Shown in pieces: positions 38,034 through 47,723 of a stretch of DNA of 64,000 nt; the stretch's first letter is position 1; each line of letters opens with the position of its first letter. The notes under the pieces are model-generated. The model was not told the DNA's origin. It did no database searches and worked only from the letters and a program-made list of their open reading frames with translations. The translations under genes were made by a program, and so were the position numbers. Source of the DNA: Martinezella tropici (GTDB lineage Bacteria > Pseudomonadota > Alphaproteobacteria > Rhizobiales > Rhizobiaceae); NCBI RefSeq assembly GCF_003287875.1, contig NZ_QMKK01000043.1, positions 51,494 to 115,493 on the forward strand, written 5' to 3'.

Positions 38034-38549
38034 CTAGCGCGACATCCTGAAGCAAAGGCCTGAAGTGCCGCTGACAACGATCGGCGCTTCGTACTGCATT
38101 CCGATTTTCTGGAGAACTCGCTGCGAAGCAGCGTTTTCCGGATGCGTGAATGCGATGAACCGATCGGTAAAGCCGCGGCGGAAAAACCACTGCGCGAGCG
38201 CGCCGGCGATTTCGGTGGCATAGCCATTGCCCCACGCGTCCTGCCGAAGCGAATAGCCGAGTTCGAACTCGCCTCGCCCTCTCTCCTGGAAGCGCGAAAA
38301 TCCGGCACGGCCGATAAAGCGTCCATCCTCGCGCCGCAGCAGCTTGTATTTGGTCGTGCCATCTCGCGCATGTTCATCGAACCAGCTTTTCAGCCGTTCC
38401 TCGGCCTTCTCCAGCGTCCAAGGAGCCGCACCCGAGAGATAGCGCGTCGTGTCGATCGTCGAATGCAATTGCCGAATCACTTCGGCATCACCCTTGTCCC
38501 ACATCGTCAGAACGAGGCGCGGGGTTTCGAGTATGATGGTGTCACTCAT
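38034..38549 (-). CDS. GNAT family N-acetyltransferase (RimJ/RimL type)
   Basis: 171 residues: LETPRLVLTMWDKGDAEVIRQLHS at the N-terminus, then the acetyl-CoA loop region ELGYSLRQDAWGNGYATEIAGALAQWFF and FTHPENAASQRVLQKIGM. These are the hallmarks of Acetyltransf_3/RimL-like enzymes. It may acetylate a ribosomal protein N-terminus, a small molecule or an antibiotic; the sequence does not decide. Monocistronic, ending in the palindromic repeat. Confidence 0.9.
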   Translation of the reverse strand: MSDTIILETPRLVLTMWDKGDAEVIRQLHSTIDTTRYLSGAAPWTLEKAEERLKSWFDEHARDGTTKYKLLRREDGRFIGRAGFSRFQERGRGEFELGYSLRQDAWGNGYATEIAGALAQWFFRRGFTDRFIAFTHPENAASQRVLQKIGMQYEAPIVVSGTSGLCFRMSR

Positions 38550-38725
38550 CTGCCTGCCTATTTTCGTGATGGATCTGCAGCCTGCTGGGTGTATGGCAGC
38601 GCCGATTGACGACCGGCCGGTCAGTGCTAACCGCTCGGGCCGATTTCAACAAGCCGATCAAGTGACAATATCGCGTGCGAAGGCCCGCCGAAGCGAGCCT
38701 TGAAATTATCGCTTGATATCATCGG

Positions 38726-41101
38726 TCAGTGACATGCCGGCAGGCCAGGAGCGCCGCACTTCTTCTTTTCCGGAGACTTCTGCGGCGGAAGCGGTCTTTT
38801 AACCTGTTGCACGACCTTCGCCTGCGGTTGGGGCCTCGGCTGAGCCTGCGGCTTCGGCGCTGGCGCCCTCGCCTGCGCCACGACATGCGGCAAGGGTCTG
38901 GGCTGCGCAGGAGTCGGATTGGCTCGCCTGGGCGGGGCGGCGGCCACATGAGGTTGACTGCTGATCCGAGGTTGGTTGTTGGAGATGGCCTTGGGCTTCG
39001 CCGGAGTTCGGGCGGCAACAGCGGGAGCGTGGGCACTGGGCTTCGGTGCAACTGCAACCGTTTTCGGTTTGCCACTCGGCGCTGTTTGCTGTGCCGGGGT
39101 CTTGGCAATCTGGTTTTGCTCCTTGGCACCGGGAAGTGCATGAGCATTGGCGTTCGGTGCAGCCTGAGGCTGTTGAGCCTGTTTCGTCTGCGCTCCGCCC
39201 GGATTGGCCAGCTTGCCCGTGGTTGGCAAAGGCTGACCATTTGCGCCGGGAAGCGCGTGTACATTGATATTTGTGCCTTGCTGAGCAGGTTGCGTGGCGA
39301 CAGCCGGATTATGCGATGCATTCGGTGCGACTTGTGGCGATTGCCCCTGCTTCGTCTGAGCGGCTCCCGGCAGTGCATGAGCTGCAGCATTTCCGGCTTG
39401 CGGCTGGGCCGAAGGTGCGGCCGCCGGAGCCGTTCCGGGCGCCGCCTTGACCGCTGCGGCCGGATTCTGCTTTTGCAGAATCGCCGCCTTCTTCTGCACT
39501 GATGGCGGCAGGGCGACATGCAGCGCCACGGCGCCTGCTCCGGCAATGACGGCTGCGCCGCCAAGCTTCTGGCCCGTCGTCAGCCCGGGTGCTGCAGGCG
39601 CAGCGCCATTTTCATTGACGACAGTATTGTTATTGATGACCGTCGTGTTGTTCACGACCGTATTGTGGATGTTGTTGAAGATGATGTTGTTTTCGGGCGG
39701 TGCGATATCGCGCGGCGGTTCGACCCATCGAGGGACCGGAACGAAGACTGGCGCCGGCAATACATAGAGATTGACCGAAGGCTGCGGCGGTGCCAGCACG
39801 ACGAAATCCTGTGGCGGCGGCGCGAGGAAAACGAGGGGCGGCGGCGGTGCATAGCCGAAGTCGGCATCATCGAAATAAAGCACTGGCCGCTCGACATAGA
39901 CCACCTCCGGCGGCGGTGGTGGCGGCACGTCATATTCGATGACGGTGAAGGACGGCGGCGGCTCAAGCGCTGCCTCGAAATGTTCGAGACTGCGGCGGGC
40001 ATCCCACACATGGGGACCGCGCGGATAACGCCTGAGATAGGACCAATAGGCCTCCGGCGTATCGGCAATCCAGGTCTCGCGCCAGGTGATAGCCTCGCGG
40101 CGGGCAGCGACAATGGCGCGCACGCGCCTTGCCATGGAGTCGTTGGGATAGGCTGCCAGAAAATCCTCATAGCCCTGTAGCGTGTCGCGATCGAGCGCGG
40201 CGAAATAGGCATCCCGCTCGTCGAAATCGCGGATCGCCTTCGTGCGGATTGCCGCGTTATCGTAGCTCACCACCTGGGTGGCCGGCGCATCGGGACCGCG
40301 ATCGAAGAAGGTAAGGGCATTTCTGAATTTGGAGGCATCCCAGGAGATCTGCGCGCCCTTGGTCAGATCGCTGACGCGCAGGCGCGTGCGATCGAATACG
40401 TCGTCAAGGGGCAGACCGCCGACGCGGATCATCTCCGCCAGCGCATGCGCGTAGGAACCATAGGGACCGGCCTCCTGCGGCGCCACCGTGCCGGGCGCTG
40501 CATTGAAGGCGATCAGCTGGTTGGCGTCTGGATCGACCAAGGCCAGACCGCCGGCCAGCGGCTGGCTGGACTGCACGAATGGATTGGCCCTCGCCGCATC
40601 CAGCACGACGATGCTGCCGCGATTGTTGATCGCGGCCAGCGACTTCGTGAAGTCGCTCACGCGGATCGCCTGAACGGGGACATCCGTAGCATTGGTGATC
40701 TGTGCATCGACAGGAACGAAATAATTGTCGCCCTCATATTGCACACCATAGCCCGCCAGATACACGAAGACGACGGTGTTGGGGCCTGATGCGTTGGCTT
40801 TCGTCAGAAAGTCGCGCATGGCGTCGCGCAGCCCGTTCTGGTCGAGGTCGCGCGCGCCGATCACATCGAAGCCCGCGGCCTGCAGCGTCTGCGCGATCAG
40901 GCCGGCATCATTGGCCGGCGTCGGAAGCGCGCCAGCCTTGTAGACGGCATTACCCACGACGAAGGCTATTCTCTTTTCGGGAGAACCCTGCGCTTCGGCC
41001 GGACTCGTAGCAGCGATACCGGCCAAAACCAACATCATGGCAAGAAATGCCCAGATCGTCCTTTGAGATGACAATCCCATCATCGAGAGCAGAGGTGACA
41101 T
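38726..41101 (-). CDS. Exported caspase-fold protein lacking the His/Cys dyad, with long low-complexity tail
   Basis: 791 residues from ATG 41101. A signal peptide (cleavage near AEA-QG, residues 37-38) precedes a C14 caspase-like domain (about 44-270). The catalytic His of the usual AGHG motif is Tyr118 (YLAGYGVQY), and the Cys of LDACRDNPF is Ala170 (VVLDAARANPF). Proteolysis is therefore not expected. Then come helical repeats (270-370), a proline-rich stretch, an Asn-rich segment (NNIIFNNIHNTVVNN), one hydrophobic helix (near 525) and a Pro/Ala/Gln-rich tail with three HALPGA motifs, ending KKCGAPGLPACH. It may be an envelope scaffold or binding protein. A Met 6 residues later is an alternative start. 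Confidence 0.88.
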   Translation of the reverse strand: MSPLLSMMGLSSQRTIWAFLAMMLVLAGIAATSPAEAQGSPEKRIAFVVGNAVYKAGALPTPANDAGLIAQTLQAAGFDVIGARDLDQNGLRDAMRDFLTKANASGPNTVVFVYLAGYGVQYEGDNYFVPVDAQITNATDVPVQAIRVSDFTKSLAAINNRGSIVVLDAARANPFVQSSQPLAGGLALVDPDANQLIAFNAAPGTVAPQEAGPYGSYAHALAEMIRVGGLPLDDVFDRTRLRVSDLTKGAQISWDASKFRNALTFFDRGPDAPATQVVSYDNAAIRTKAIRDFDERDAYFAALDRDTLQGYEDFLAAYPNDSMARRVRAIVAARREAITWRETWIADTPEAYWSYLRRYPRGPHVWDARRSLEHFEAALEPPPSFTVIEYDVPPPPPPEVVYVERPVLYFDDADFGYAPPPPLVFLAPPPQDFVVLAPPQPSVNLYVLPAPVFVPVPRWVEPPRDIAPPENNIIFNNIHNTVVNNTTVINNNTVVNENGAAPAAPGLTTGQKLGGAAVIAGAGAVALHVALPPSVQKKAAILQKQNPAAAVKAAPGTAPAAAPSAQPQAGNAAAHALPGAAQTKQGQSPQVAPNASHNPAVATQPAQQGTNINVHALPGANGQPLPTTGKLANPGGAQTKQAQQPQAAPNANAHALPGAKEQNQIAKTPAQQTAPSGKPKTVAVAPKPSAHAPAVAARTPAKPKAISNNQPRISSQPHVAAAPPRRANPTPAQPRPLPHVVAQARAPAPKPQAQPRPQPQAKVVQQVKRPLPPQKSPEKKKCGAPGLPACH

Positions 41102-41386
41102 ACCGGCTTCTTTCGCGAAACATGTGACGCACACGGGATGAATGGGAAATGGCTAGGATTGGATTTGGGCGGATACGCGGCATATTCCCGGCGGCATGGC
41201 GGCGATGTCGCGGTCTATTCACGTTCAGACGCGCTCGGTTACAAATCCCGCCTCAATCGAAACTTGCCACCCGCGACACCAAAATGATGACGTGCCGGCA
41301 AATCGGTGCTAAACGCGCCTCCGCAATATTCAACAACAGCGACTTCGCCGCATCCTTCATCGATGCGGCTTCGAGAGACCAAGATC

Positions 41387-42643
41387 ATGGCTGAGTTCAA
41401 ATCCGATTTCCTGCGCACCCTGCACGAGCGCGGCTTCATTCATCAGATTTCCGATGAAGCCGGCCTCGATGACCTTTTCGCCAAGGAAACCGTGACGGCC
41501 TATATCGGCTTCGATCCGACTGCATCAAGCTTGCATGCGGGTTCGCTGATCCAGATCATGATGCTGCACTGGCTGCAGGCGACCGGCCATCGACCCATTT
41601 CGCTGATGGGCGGCGGTACCGGCATGGTCGGTGATCCCTCGTTCAAGGACGAAGCCCGCCAGCTGATGACGATCGACACGATCGAGAGCAACATCGCCTC
41701 GATCAAGCGCTGCTTCTCGAACTACCTCACCTATGGTGAAGGCCCGAAGGACGCGTTGATGATCAATAACGCCGAATGGCTGCGCTCGCTCAACTACCTG
41801 GAATTCCTGCGCGATGTTGGCCGCCACTTCTCGGTCAACCGCATGCTGTCCTTCGACAGCGTCAAGACGCGCCTGGATCGCGAGCAGTCGCTGTCGTTCC
41901 TCGAATTCAACTACATGATCCTGCAGGCCTACGACTTCGTCGAGTTGGCCAAGCGTTACGATTGCCGCCTGCAGATGGGCGGTTCGGACCAGTGGGGCAA
42001 TATCGTCAACGGCATCGACCTCGGTCACCGCATGGGGACGAAACAGCTCTTCGCCTTGACCTCGCCGCTGCTGACGACGGCGTCCGGCGCCAAGATGGGC
42101 AAGTCCGCCACCGGCGCGGTCTGGCTGAATGCCGACCTGCTTTCGGCCTACGACTTCTGGCAGTACTGGCGCAACACCGAGGATGCCGATGTCTCGCGCT
42201 TCCTGAAGCTCTACACGACGCTGCCGATGGATGAGATCGCACGGCTTTCGGCCCTGGCCGGCTCCGAGATCAATGAAGTCAAGAAGATCCTCGCGACTGA
42301 AGTGACCGCGATCCTGCATGGCCGCGCGGCAGCCGAACAGGCCGCCGAAACGGCCCGCAAGACCTTCGAGGAAGGCGGCCTGTCCGAAAACCTGCCATCG
42401 ATCGACGTTCCGGCGTCCGAACTCGAAGCCGGCATCGGGCTTCTCTCGCTGATCGTGCGCGCCGGCCTTGCCGCTTCCAACGGCGAGGCTCGCCGTCATG
42501 TTCAGGGCGGCGCGGTTCGTATCAACGATGAAGCCATCAGCGACGAACGCAAGATCATTGGCAGCGGCGAAGTGACGGCCGACGGCGTCATCAAGCTGTC
42601 GCTCGGCAAGAAGAAGCACATCCTGATCCGCCCGGCTGCCTAA
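41387..42643 (+). CDS. tyrS: Tyrosyl-tRNA synthetase
   Basis: 418 residues. Class I signatures: the HIGH-equivalent SSLHAGS after AYIGFDPTA, the tyrosine-binding MGGSDQWGNI, and the KMSKS-equivalent KMGKSATGAVW. A C-terminal S4 domain (SLIVRAGLAASNGEARRHVQGGAVRIND) binds the long variable arm of tRNA-Tyr. The ATG at 41387 matches the family start; upstream frame is noise. The 285 bp between it and the divergent caspase-like gene hold no further gene. Confidence 0.97.
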   Translation: MAEFKSDFLRTLHERGFIHQISDEAGLDDLFAKETVTAYIGFDPTASSLHAGSLIQIMMLHWLQATGHRPISLMGGGTGMVGDPSFKDEARQLMTIDTIESNIASIKRCFSNYLTYGEGPKDALMINNAEWLRSLNYLEFLRDVGRHFSVNRMLSFDSVKTRLDREQSLSFLEFNYMILQAYDFVELAKRYDCRLQMGGSDQWGNIVNGIDLGHRMGTKQLFALTSPLLTTASGAKMGKSATGAVWLNADLLSAYDFWQYWRNTEDADVSRFLKLYTTLPMDEIARLSALAGSEINEVKKILATEVTAILHGRAAAEQAAETARKTFEEGGLSENLPSIDVPASELEAGIGLLSLIVRAGLAASNGEARRHVQGGAVRINDEAISDERKIIGSGEVTADGVIKLSLGKKKHILIRPAA

Positions 42644-42667
42644 ACCGCGGAACAGTCTGAGAATGAA

Positions 42668-42695
42668 TAAAGCCGGCGTCCCCTCGCCGGCTTTA
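42668..42695. terminator. Bidirectional hairpin terminator
   Basis: A perfect 11-bp stem TAAAGCCGGCG/CGCCGGCTTTA with a 6-nt loop sits between the convergent tyrS and AsmA-like genes, 25 and 47 bp from their stops. The A/T ends give a short U-run on both strands. Confidence 0.75.
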
Positions 42696-42741
42696 TGGTT
42701 TCTGCATGAAAGAAAGCCGCGGTCGCCCTGCAGCACATTCG

Positions 42742-45700
42742 TCAATATTCAAATATCTGCCTGAAGACACCCGGCGCGATGATCGACAACGGGTTGATCT
42801 GGAGGTTCGATTTTTCCAGCGTGCCGGTCAGCCTGAAGGTGATGCCGATGAGGCCACGGTCGCTGCCGTTGCCGAGGATGAAGCCGACGATCGGAACCTC
42901 TGCGAACAGCCGGTTCAGGCCGTAGGCAGGCATGAAGGTTCCGGTCATGTCCATCTTGCCGCTGGCATCCTTCAGCGTTCCCTGGAACGTCGCGCCGAGC
43001 TGCACGCCGCGCACCACGCCGTTTTCGACCGATAGCGTGCCGTCACGCATGACAAGCCGCGCAAAGCCCCGCTCGAAGCTCTGCGAACGCGTATCGATAT
43101 TCTGCTTCACCGCCGCATTCAGGCTCTTTCCGTTCTTGCCGCTCGGGGTCGAGACGATGGTGGACAGCTTCTTTTCATCGATGATCGCGAAGTTGCGGAT
43201 ATCGAGCGAACCATCCCAATCATCTCGGCCGGTCGACCGCAGCGATAGGTTGAGGAGCCCCCCCTGCAGGTGCTTGTAGAGATCGGTGAAGCGCGCGACT
43301 GCGCCGGCGTCGCCGCTCGTGATGCGAATCACACCATTATTGCCTTTGCTCATCTGGGTGACGAGCGCCTCGCCGCTACGCGTCACGCCGGAAAAATCCG
43401 CTGCCGTCGTCTTGCCGCCGGCGATCGAGTAGACGCCCTTGACGTTGCCCACGGTCTCGTCGTTGAAACCGATGACCTTGTCGATATTGGCGCGAACGGT
43501 CGCGCTCGCCGAAGCATCGCTATCCGAATTTTGCTGGCCACCTGAGGTCGACGACTTCAGACGCGCCAGGATCGGACGTATGTCGGCGGAGTTGCCCGAT
43601 ATGGCGACATCGTAACTGCCGCTTTTGCTCCGCTTCAGGGAAAGCGCAAAATCGTCGAGCGCGGAAAGCTTGACGCTGTCGAAACTCGCGGATGTCAGAG
43701 TCCCCTTGCTGATCAGCAGATCGCCGCTGACGCCGAAGCCGTCGCCCTTGAGCGTGAAATTCTTGAGCGTCGTCTGATTGTCGGGGCCGGATGCCTCGAA
43801 CTGCGCGACCGCTCCAATACCGCTGCCCTTCGACCAGCCGACCCAGGGCACCGTCAGTGCCGCCTTGCCGAGATCGACCTTGACGCCCTGGCGATCCTCG
43901 TCGAGGCGCGTCAACTCCACCTTGACGGGTCCATCGATTATATCGCGAAGGCCGGGCAGAACTGCATTGCGCTGCGCATCCGTCAGCGTGGCCGTAATCA
44001 CACGCGTTCGCTTTACCGGCGATTTGCTGTCGGTCGGCTCGACCATGTCGATCTCTGCGGGAATGCCATCGATCTGGGCTTCGGCCTGCAGATGAACCGA
44101 TTGCGGATCGGCTGAAATCTCACCCGTCAGATTGTCGATCTTGCGATTGTTCATCGGCTTCAGCAGATCGACATTGTCAAGCTCGAGCTTCGCCTGCCAG
44201 TCCGGCGGAGGCGGCTGCTGATCCCTGATCAATCCGATCCTGGCATCGACCTTGGCGACGATCTTGCCGTTGAAATCCTCCGGCTTGAACTCGGTCCGCT
44301 GCAGCACCTCGAGCGGCTTATAGGTCAGGAGCTCGCCTATGGCGTCACCGGAGCCCGATATCGTCAGGTCGAGATCGGCCATCAACGGCTTGTCGTATGT
44401 CGCCGGGATCGAGAAGCTGCTGTCGTTTAGAGTGATCGTCCGACCAGTGGCGAAATAGGAGGTTGCCGTCGCGATATTGACGGCCATGTTCGGCCCGGTC
44501 AAATCGAAATGGGCCTTGGTGTCTCGCAACGGCGGGATGTCACCCGGGACGTTCATGCGCGCGCCGGCGATGTCGAAGGCGATATGCAGCTCGTTCTTGC
44601 CGAGCTGCAGCTTGCCGTTTTGTGAAGCTTCCCTCAGCCTTCCGGCAGGAATAAAGACGGATATGACGGCATTGGTCACCGAGCCACCAAAGAGATTGGC
44701 CTCGACCCACGTCCTTGGTTTCGAGGCCATCCAGAAAGGCCAAAGCTGCTTGACGACGGTCGTATCCAGTTTGTCGGCACGGCCGCCGAAGCTGATTTCC
44801 GGCGAGCTGTCACCGAGCTTCACGTGCAGGGAACCGAACAGCGCGCCTTGCGGTGTCGATATACCGAGGTTTTCGAGCTGGAGTTCCTTGGTCTCGGAAA
44901 GAAAGTGCCCGGTGGCGCGACCATCGAAGCTGACCGGTTTTTCCCCGGAGATCGATGATGCGGCAACGCCATCCTTAATGACGAAATCGATGCCGAAACC
45001 CTTGCCCGCATTGGCATTGACACGATCGAGATCGATGACCGCACCGGAGAACGGCACCATGGTGCCGACGAATTGCACCTTCGAAGGCGCAATCTCCAGC
45101 GTCTGATGATCGAAATTATAAGCGAGGTTGATGTTGCCCTGTGTCAGGTCCTGGACGTCGCGGTCCATATAGAGGGTGCCGGGCTGCACGTCGATCGAGG
45201 CTTCCAGCTTCGGATCGATGCCGGCATCGCCCTTGACGGCGGACAGTGTCACATCGGCGAAACTGATGACGCCCTGCCGCGGCGCGCCGTTCGCATCATA
45301 GGCCATGGTCAATGGCTTGAGATCGAGATTGGAGATCTTCGCCGTCAGCGAAGAACTGTGGCCGGGCTGCTGCTGCGTCGCCTTCACATCCAGTGTCGCC
45401 ACCGACCCGTTGACGGCAACCTCGCCAAAGAGATGCAACGCGTTCGGCTCGGCGCGTTCGAAGGTAAGATTGTCGACCACGAGAGAGATCGGATCGCCTT
45501 CCTGGCGCGCCAGCTTCATCGAGAATCCGGAAATGCGCACAGAATTCGTGCCGCCGCGCTGCACGAAATGCTCCAGGAAATCGAGATTGTCGAAGGCAGC
45601 GTTCAGCGCCTGCGGCAGCGCATCGACCCGCAGCTTCGTCAGATCGACGGGATCCCCTTGGGGCAGAAGCGACGTATCGAGCGCGATGCCCTCCGCCGCC

Positions 45701-46161
45701 ACGCTTGCAACTTCCACCCGGCCATCAAGCAAAGCCAGCGGATCGAGCTCCATGTTGACGGCAGACATGGTCGACAGATGCTTGCCGCTTTCCTGATCGA
45801 CGACGTTCACGTCATGGGCTTCGAGCGTCAGCCGCAGGCCGGATGTAAATCGGATCACGGTTGCGCCGACTTCGGCCTTGTAGCGAGGACCAATGGCATG
45901 ATCGAGCGCCGTCTGCGCCTTCTGCGACAGCGGCGCGTCGAAAATACCGCCCTCAATGGTCGCGACGACGGCTCCAAGGATGATGGCGAGAAATGCAAAG
46001 AAAACCAGTGTGATACGGCAAACATGCCAGATATGCGAGCGACGACGGCGAACGCGCTCCGGCACGTGCACGATCAGCGGATCTTCGGCCTGGGCGGACG
46101 GCAGATTGTCGAGCGGCACGAGATCCTTTTTGCGGAATGTTATCTTTTCGCCTCGGATCAC
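42742..46161 (-). CDS. AsmA-like/DUF3971 large envelope protein
   Basis: About 1139 residues. One N-terminal transmembrane helix (IWHVCRITLVFFAFLAIILG) is followed by a very long periplasmic beta-rich part containing DUF3971 and an AsmA-like C-terminal region (GTLKDASGKMDMTGTFMPAYGLNRLFAEVPIVGFILGNG). Such proteins resemble bridge-type lipid transporters between the membranes (AsmA/YhdP/TamB). The frame extends to 46260, but GTG 46161 gives a product starting MIRGEKITFRKKDLVPLD and has AAAGG upstream; I prefer it with moderate confidence. Divergent from the peroxiredoxin gene. Confidence 0.85.
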   Translation of the reverse strand: MIRGEKITFRKKDLVPLDNLPSAQAEDPLIVHVPERVRRRRSHIWHVCRITLVFFAFLAIILGAVVATIEGGIFDAPLSQKAQTALDHAIGPRYKAEVGATVIRFTSGLRLTLEAHDVNVVDQESGKHLSTMSAVNMELDPLALLDGRVEVASVAAEGIALDTSLLPQGDPVDLTKLRVDALPQALNAAFDNLDFLEHFVQRGGTNSVRISGFSMKLARQEGDPISLVVDNLTFERAEPNALHLFGEVAVNGSVATLDVKATQQQPGHSSSLTAKISNLDLKPLTMAYDANGAPRQGVISFADVTLSAVKGDAGIDPKLEASIDVQPGTLYMDRDVQDLTQGNINLAYNFDHQTLEIAPSKVQFVGTMVPFSGAVIDLDRVNANAGKGFGIDFVIKDGVAASSISGEKPVSFDGRATGHFLSETKELQLENLGISTPQGALFGSLHVKLGDSSPEISFGGRADKLDTTVVKQLWPFWMASKPRTWVEANLFGGSVTNAVISVFIPAGRLREASQNGKLQLGKNELHIAFDIAGARMNVPGDIPPLRDTKAHFDLTGPNMAVNIATATSYFATGRTITLNDSSFSIPATYDKPLMADLDLTISGSGDAIGELLTYKPLEVLQRTEFKPEDFNGKIVAKVDARIGLIRDQQPPPPDWQAKLELDNVDLLKPMNNRKIDNLTGEISADPQSVHLQAEAQIDGIPAEIDMVEPTDSKSPVKRTRVITATLTDAQRNAVLPGLRDIIDGPVKVELTRLDEDRQGVKVDLGKAALTVPWVGWSKGSGIGAVAQFEASGPDNQTTLKNFTLKGDGFGVSGDLLISKGTLTSASFDSVKLSALDDFALSLKRSKSGSYDVAISGNSADIRPILARLKSSTSGGQQNSDSDASASATVRANIDKVIGFNDETVGNVKGVYSIAGGKTTAADFSGVTRSGEALVTQMSKGNNGVIRITSGDAGAVARFTDLYKHLQGGLLNLSLRSTGRDDWDGSLDIRNFAIIDEKKLSTIVSTPSGKNGKSLNAAVKQNIDTRSQSFERGFARLVMRDGTLSVENGVVRGVQLGATFQGTLKDASGKMDMTGTFMPAYGLNRLFAEVPIVGFILGNGSDRGLIGITFRLTGTLEKSNLQINPLSIIAPGVFRQIFEY

Positions 46162-46290
46162 TCCTGCGCGTGCCTTTCGCTCTCTACAATTTTGTTGGTG
46201 ACGCTGCGTCCCATTGGACGGCACACGTGGGCAGTATATATGGCTTCCCTCAAGTGTCATCTAAAAAACCGGCAAAAGAAAGGTTTTCCC

Positions 46291-46773
46291 GTGGCGGAAG
46301 TTTTTCCAGTTCAACTCGGCATCGGCGACAAGGCACCGGCTTTCGATCTCCCGCGCGATGGCGGCGGCAGAATTCGTCTTGCCGATTTTAACGGGAAACC
46401 GCTGGTGGTCTATTTCTACCCCAAGGACGACACCACCGCCTGCACGACGGAATCAATTTCCTTCACGGCGCTCGCGGCCGATTTCGCCAAGGCGGGCGTT
46501 GCCCTCCTCGGCGTGTCTCCAGACCCGGTCAAGAGCCACGACAAATTCGTCAAGAAGCACGCGCTCTCCGTGCCGCTCGCCTCAGACGAGGAAAAGACCA
46601 TGGCGACGGCCTACGGCGTCTGGCGGGAGAAGAGCATGTATGGCCGCACCTATATGGGCGTCGTACGCTCCACCTTCCTCATCGGTGCCGATGGTCGCAT
46701 CGCCAGAATATGGGACAAGGTCAAGGTGGCGGGGCACGCCGAGGCCGTTCTTGCCGCCGCCACGGAACTCTGA
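46291..46773 (+). CDS. bcp: Peroxiredoxin, BCP/PrxQ-like with a single cysteine
   Basis: 160 residues. It reduces peroxides through Cys51 in YPKDDTTACTTESISF. In typical Bcp a resolving cysteine lies five residues later; here that position is Ile56 and the protein has no other cysteine, so it must act as a 1-Cys enzyme needing an external thiol. The start is GTG 46291, after AAAGG at 7 nt; the long open frame upstream is antisense to the AsmA gene. The DUF455 gene starts 4 bp after its stop. Confidence 0.9.
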   Translation: MAEVFPVQLGIGDKAPAFDLPRDGGGRIRLADFNGKPLVVYFYPKDDTTACTTESISFTALAADFAKAGVALLGVSPDPVKSHDKFVKKHALSVPLASDEEKTMATAYGVWREKSMYGRTYMGVVRSTFLIGADGRIARIWDKVKVAGHAEAVLAAATEL

Positions 46774-46777
46774 CGGC

Positions 46778-47608
46778 ATGACCGATACCACCGAGATGAT
46801 CACATCGCTTCGCGGCGGTGCCATCGCCGCCATCCGTTCGGCCGATCTCGATCGTAAGACCGAACTTGCCCAGGAATCGGCGCGACGCTGGTTTGCCCGG
46901 ACCCTGTCGCTGCGTTCGCCGCTCGATCCGCCGCTCGCCGATCGCCCCGGCCGCCCCGACAAGCCGGATCTGGTGCCGCCAAAACACATGGAGAAGCGTT
47001 CCCTGCATACGCTCAAGGGCCGCATCGCACTCCTGCACGCCATCGCCCATATCGAGCTGAACGCCGTCGACCTGGCACTGGATATCGTCGCACGCTTCGC
47101 GACGGGGCCGGTTCCGAATTCGTTCTTCGACGGCTGGATGCAAGTTGCCTTCGAGGAAGCCAAGCATTTCCGCATGGTGCGGGCGCGGCTACGCGAACTG
47201 GGTGCCGATTATGGCGATCTTCCAGCCCATGACGGCCTGTGGCAGGCAGCTCATGCGACCCGCACCGATCTGACCGCCCGCCTCGCCGTCGTGCCGTTGA
47301 TTCTCGAAGCCAGGGGGTTGGACGTGACGCCGGCGCTGCAGGCGAAGATGCGCGAAACCGGCGACCTGGAGAGCGCTGCCATCCTTGACGTCATCTATAA
47401 TGATGAAAAAGGCCACGTCGCCGTCGGTGCCAAATGGTTCCGATTCCTGTGCGCACGGGAGAAGCGTGATCCAGCCCGAACCTTCCAGGAATTGGTGCGC
47501 GCCAACTTCCGCGGCTCCCTCAAAGCGCCATTCAATGACATTGCAAGGGCGGAAGCGGGACTGACTCCCTCCTTCTATCGCTCGTTAACCTCTACGAACA
47601 GCGCATAA
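46778..47608 (+). CDS. DUF455 family ferritin-like protein
   Basis: 276 residues. It has the helical ferritin-like core with carboxylate/histidine pairs: LLHAIAHIELNAVDLALD, AFEEAKHFRMVRARLRELG and DVIYNDEKGHVAVGAKWF, consistent with a di-iron site. LADRPGRPDKPDLVPPKHMEKRSL at the N-terminus is typical of DUF455. Function is unproven. It is probably co-transcribed with bcp, which suggests oxidative or iron-related stress. Confidence 0.88.
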   Translation: MTDTTEMITSLRGGAIAAIRSADLDRKTELAQESARRWFARTLSLRSPLDPPLADRPGRPDKPDLVPPKHMEKRSLHTLKGRIALLHAIAHIELNAVDLALDIVARFATGPVPNSFFDGWMQVAFEEAKHFRMVRARLRELGADYGDLPAHDGLWQAAHATRTDLTARLAVVPLILEARGLDVTPALQAKMRETGDLESAAILDVIYNDEKGHVAVGAKWFRFLCAREKRDPARTFQELVRANFRGSLKAPFNDIARAEAGLTPSFYRSLTSTNSA

Positions 47609-47723
47609 TCCACTCACATTAAAGGCTTTTTCCGGTATCTAACGATGCGCCGGAAAGTATTCATTAACCATAATGCCGTGTACTTCCAGACAATGCCACA
47701 AGGCATCGATTGGGAGATTCTCG

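Noticed and set aside
45073..46290. Long 5' extension of the peroxiredoxin frame
   Set aside because: Antisense to the AsmA-like gene; the peroxiredoxin family starts at GTG 46291 with its own ribosome site.
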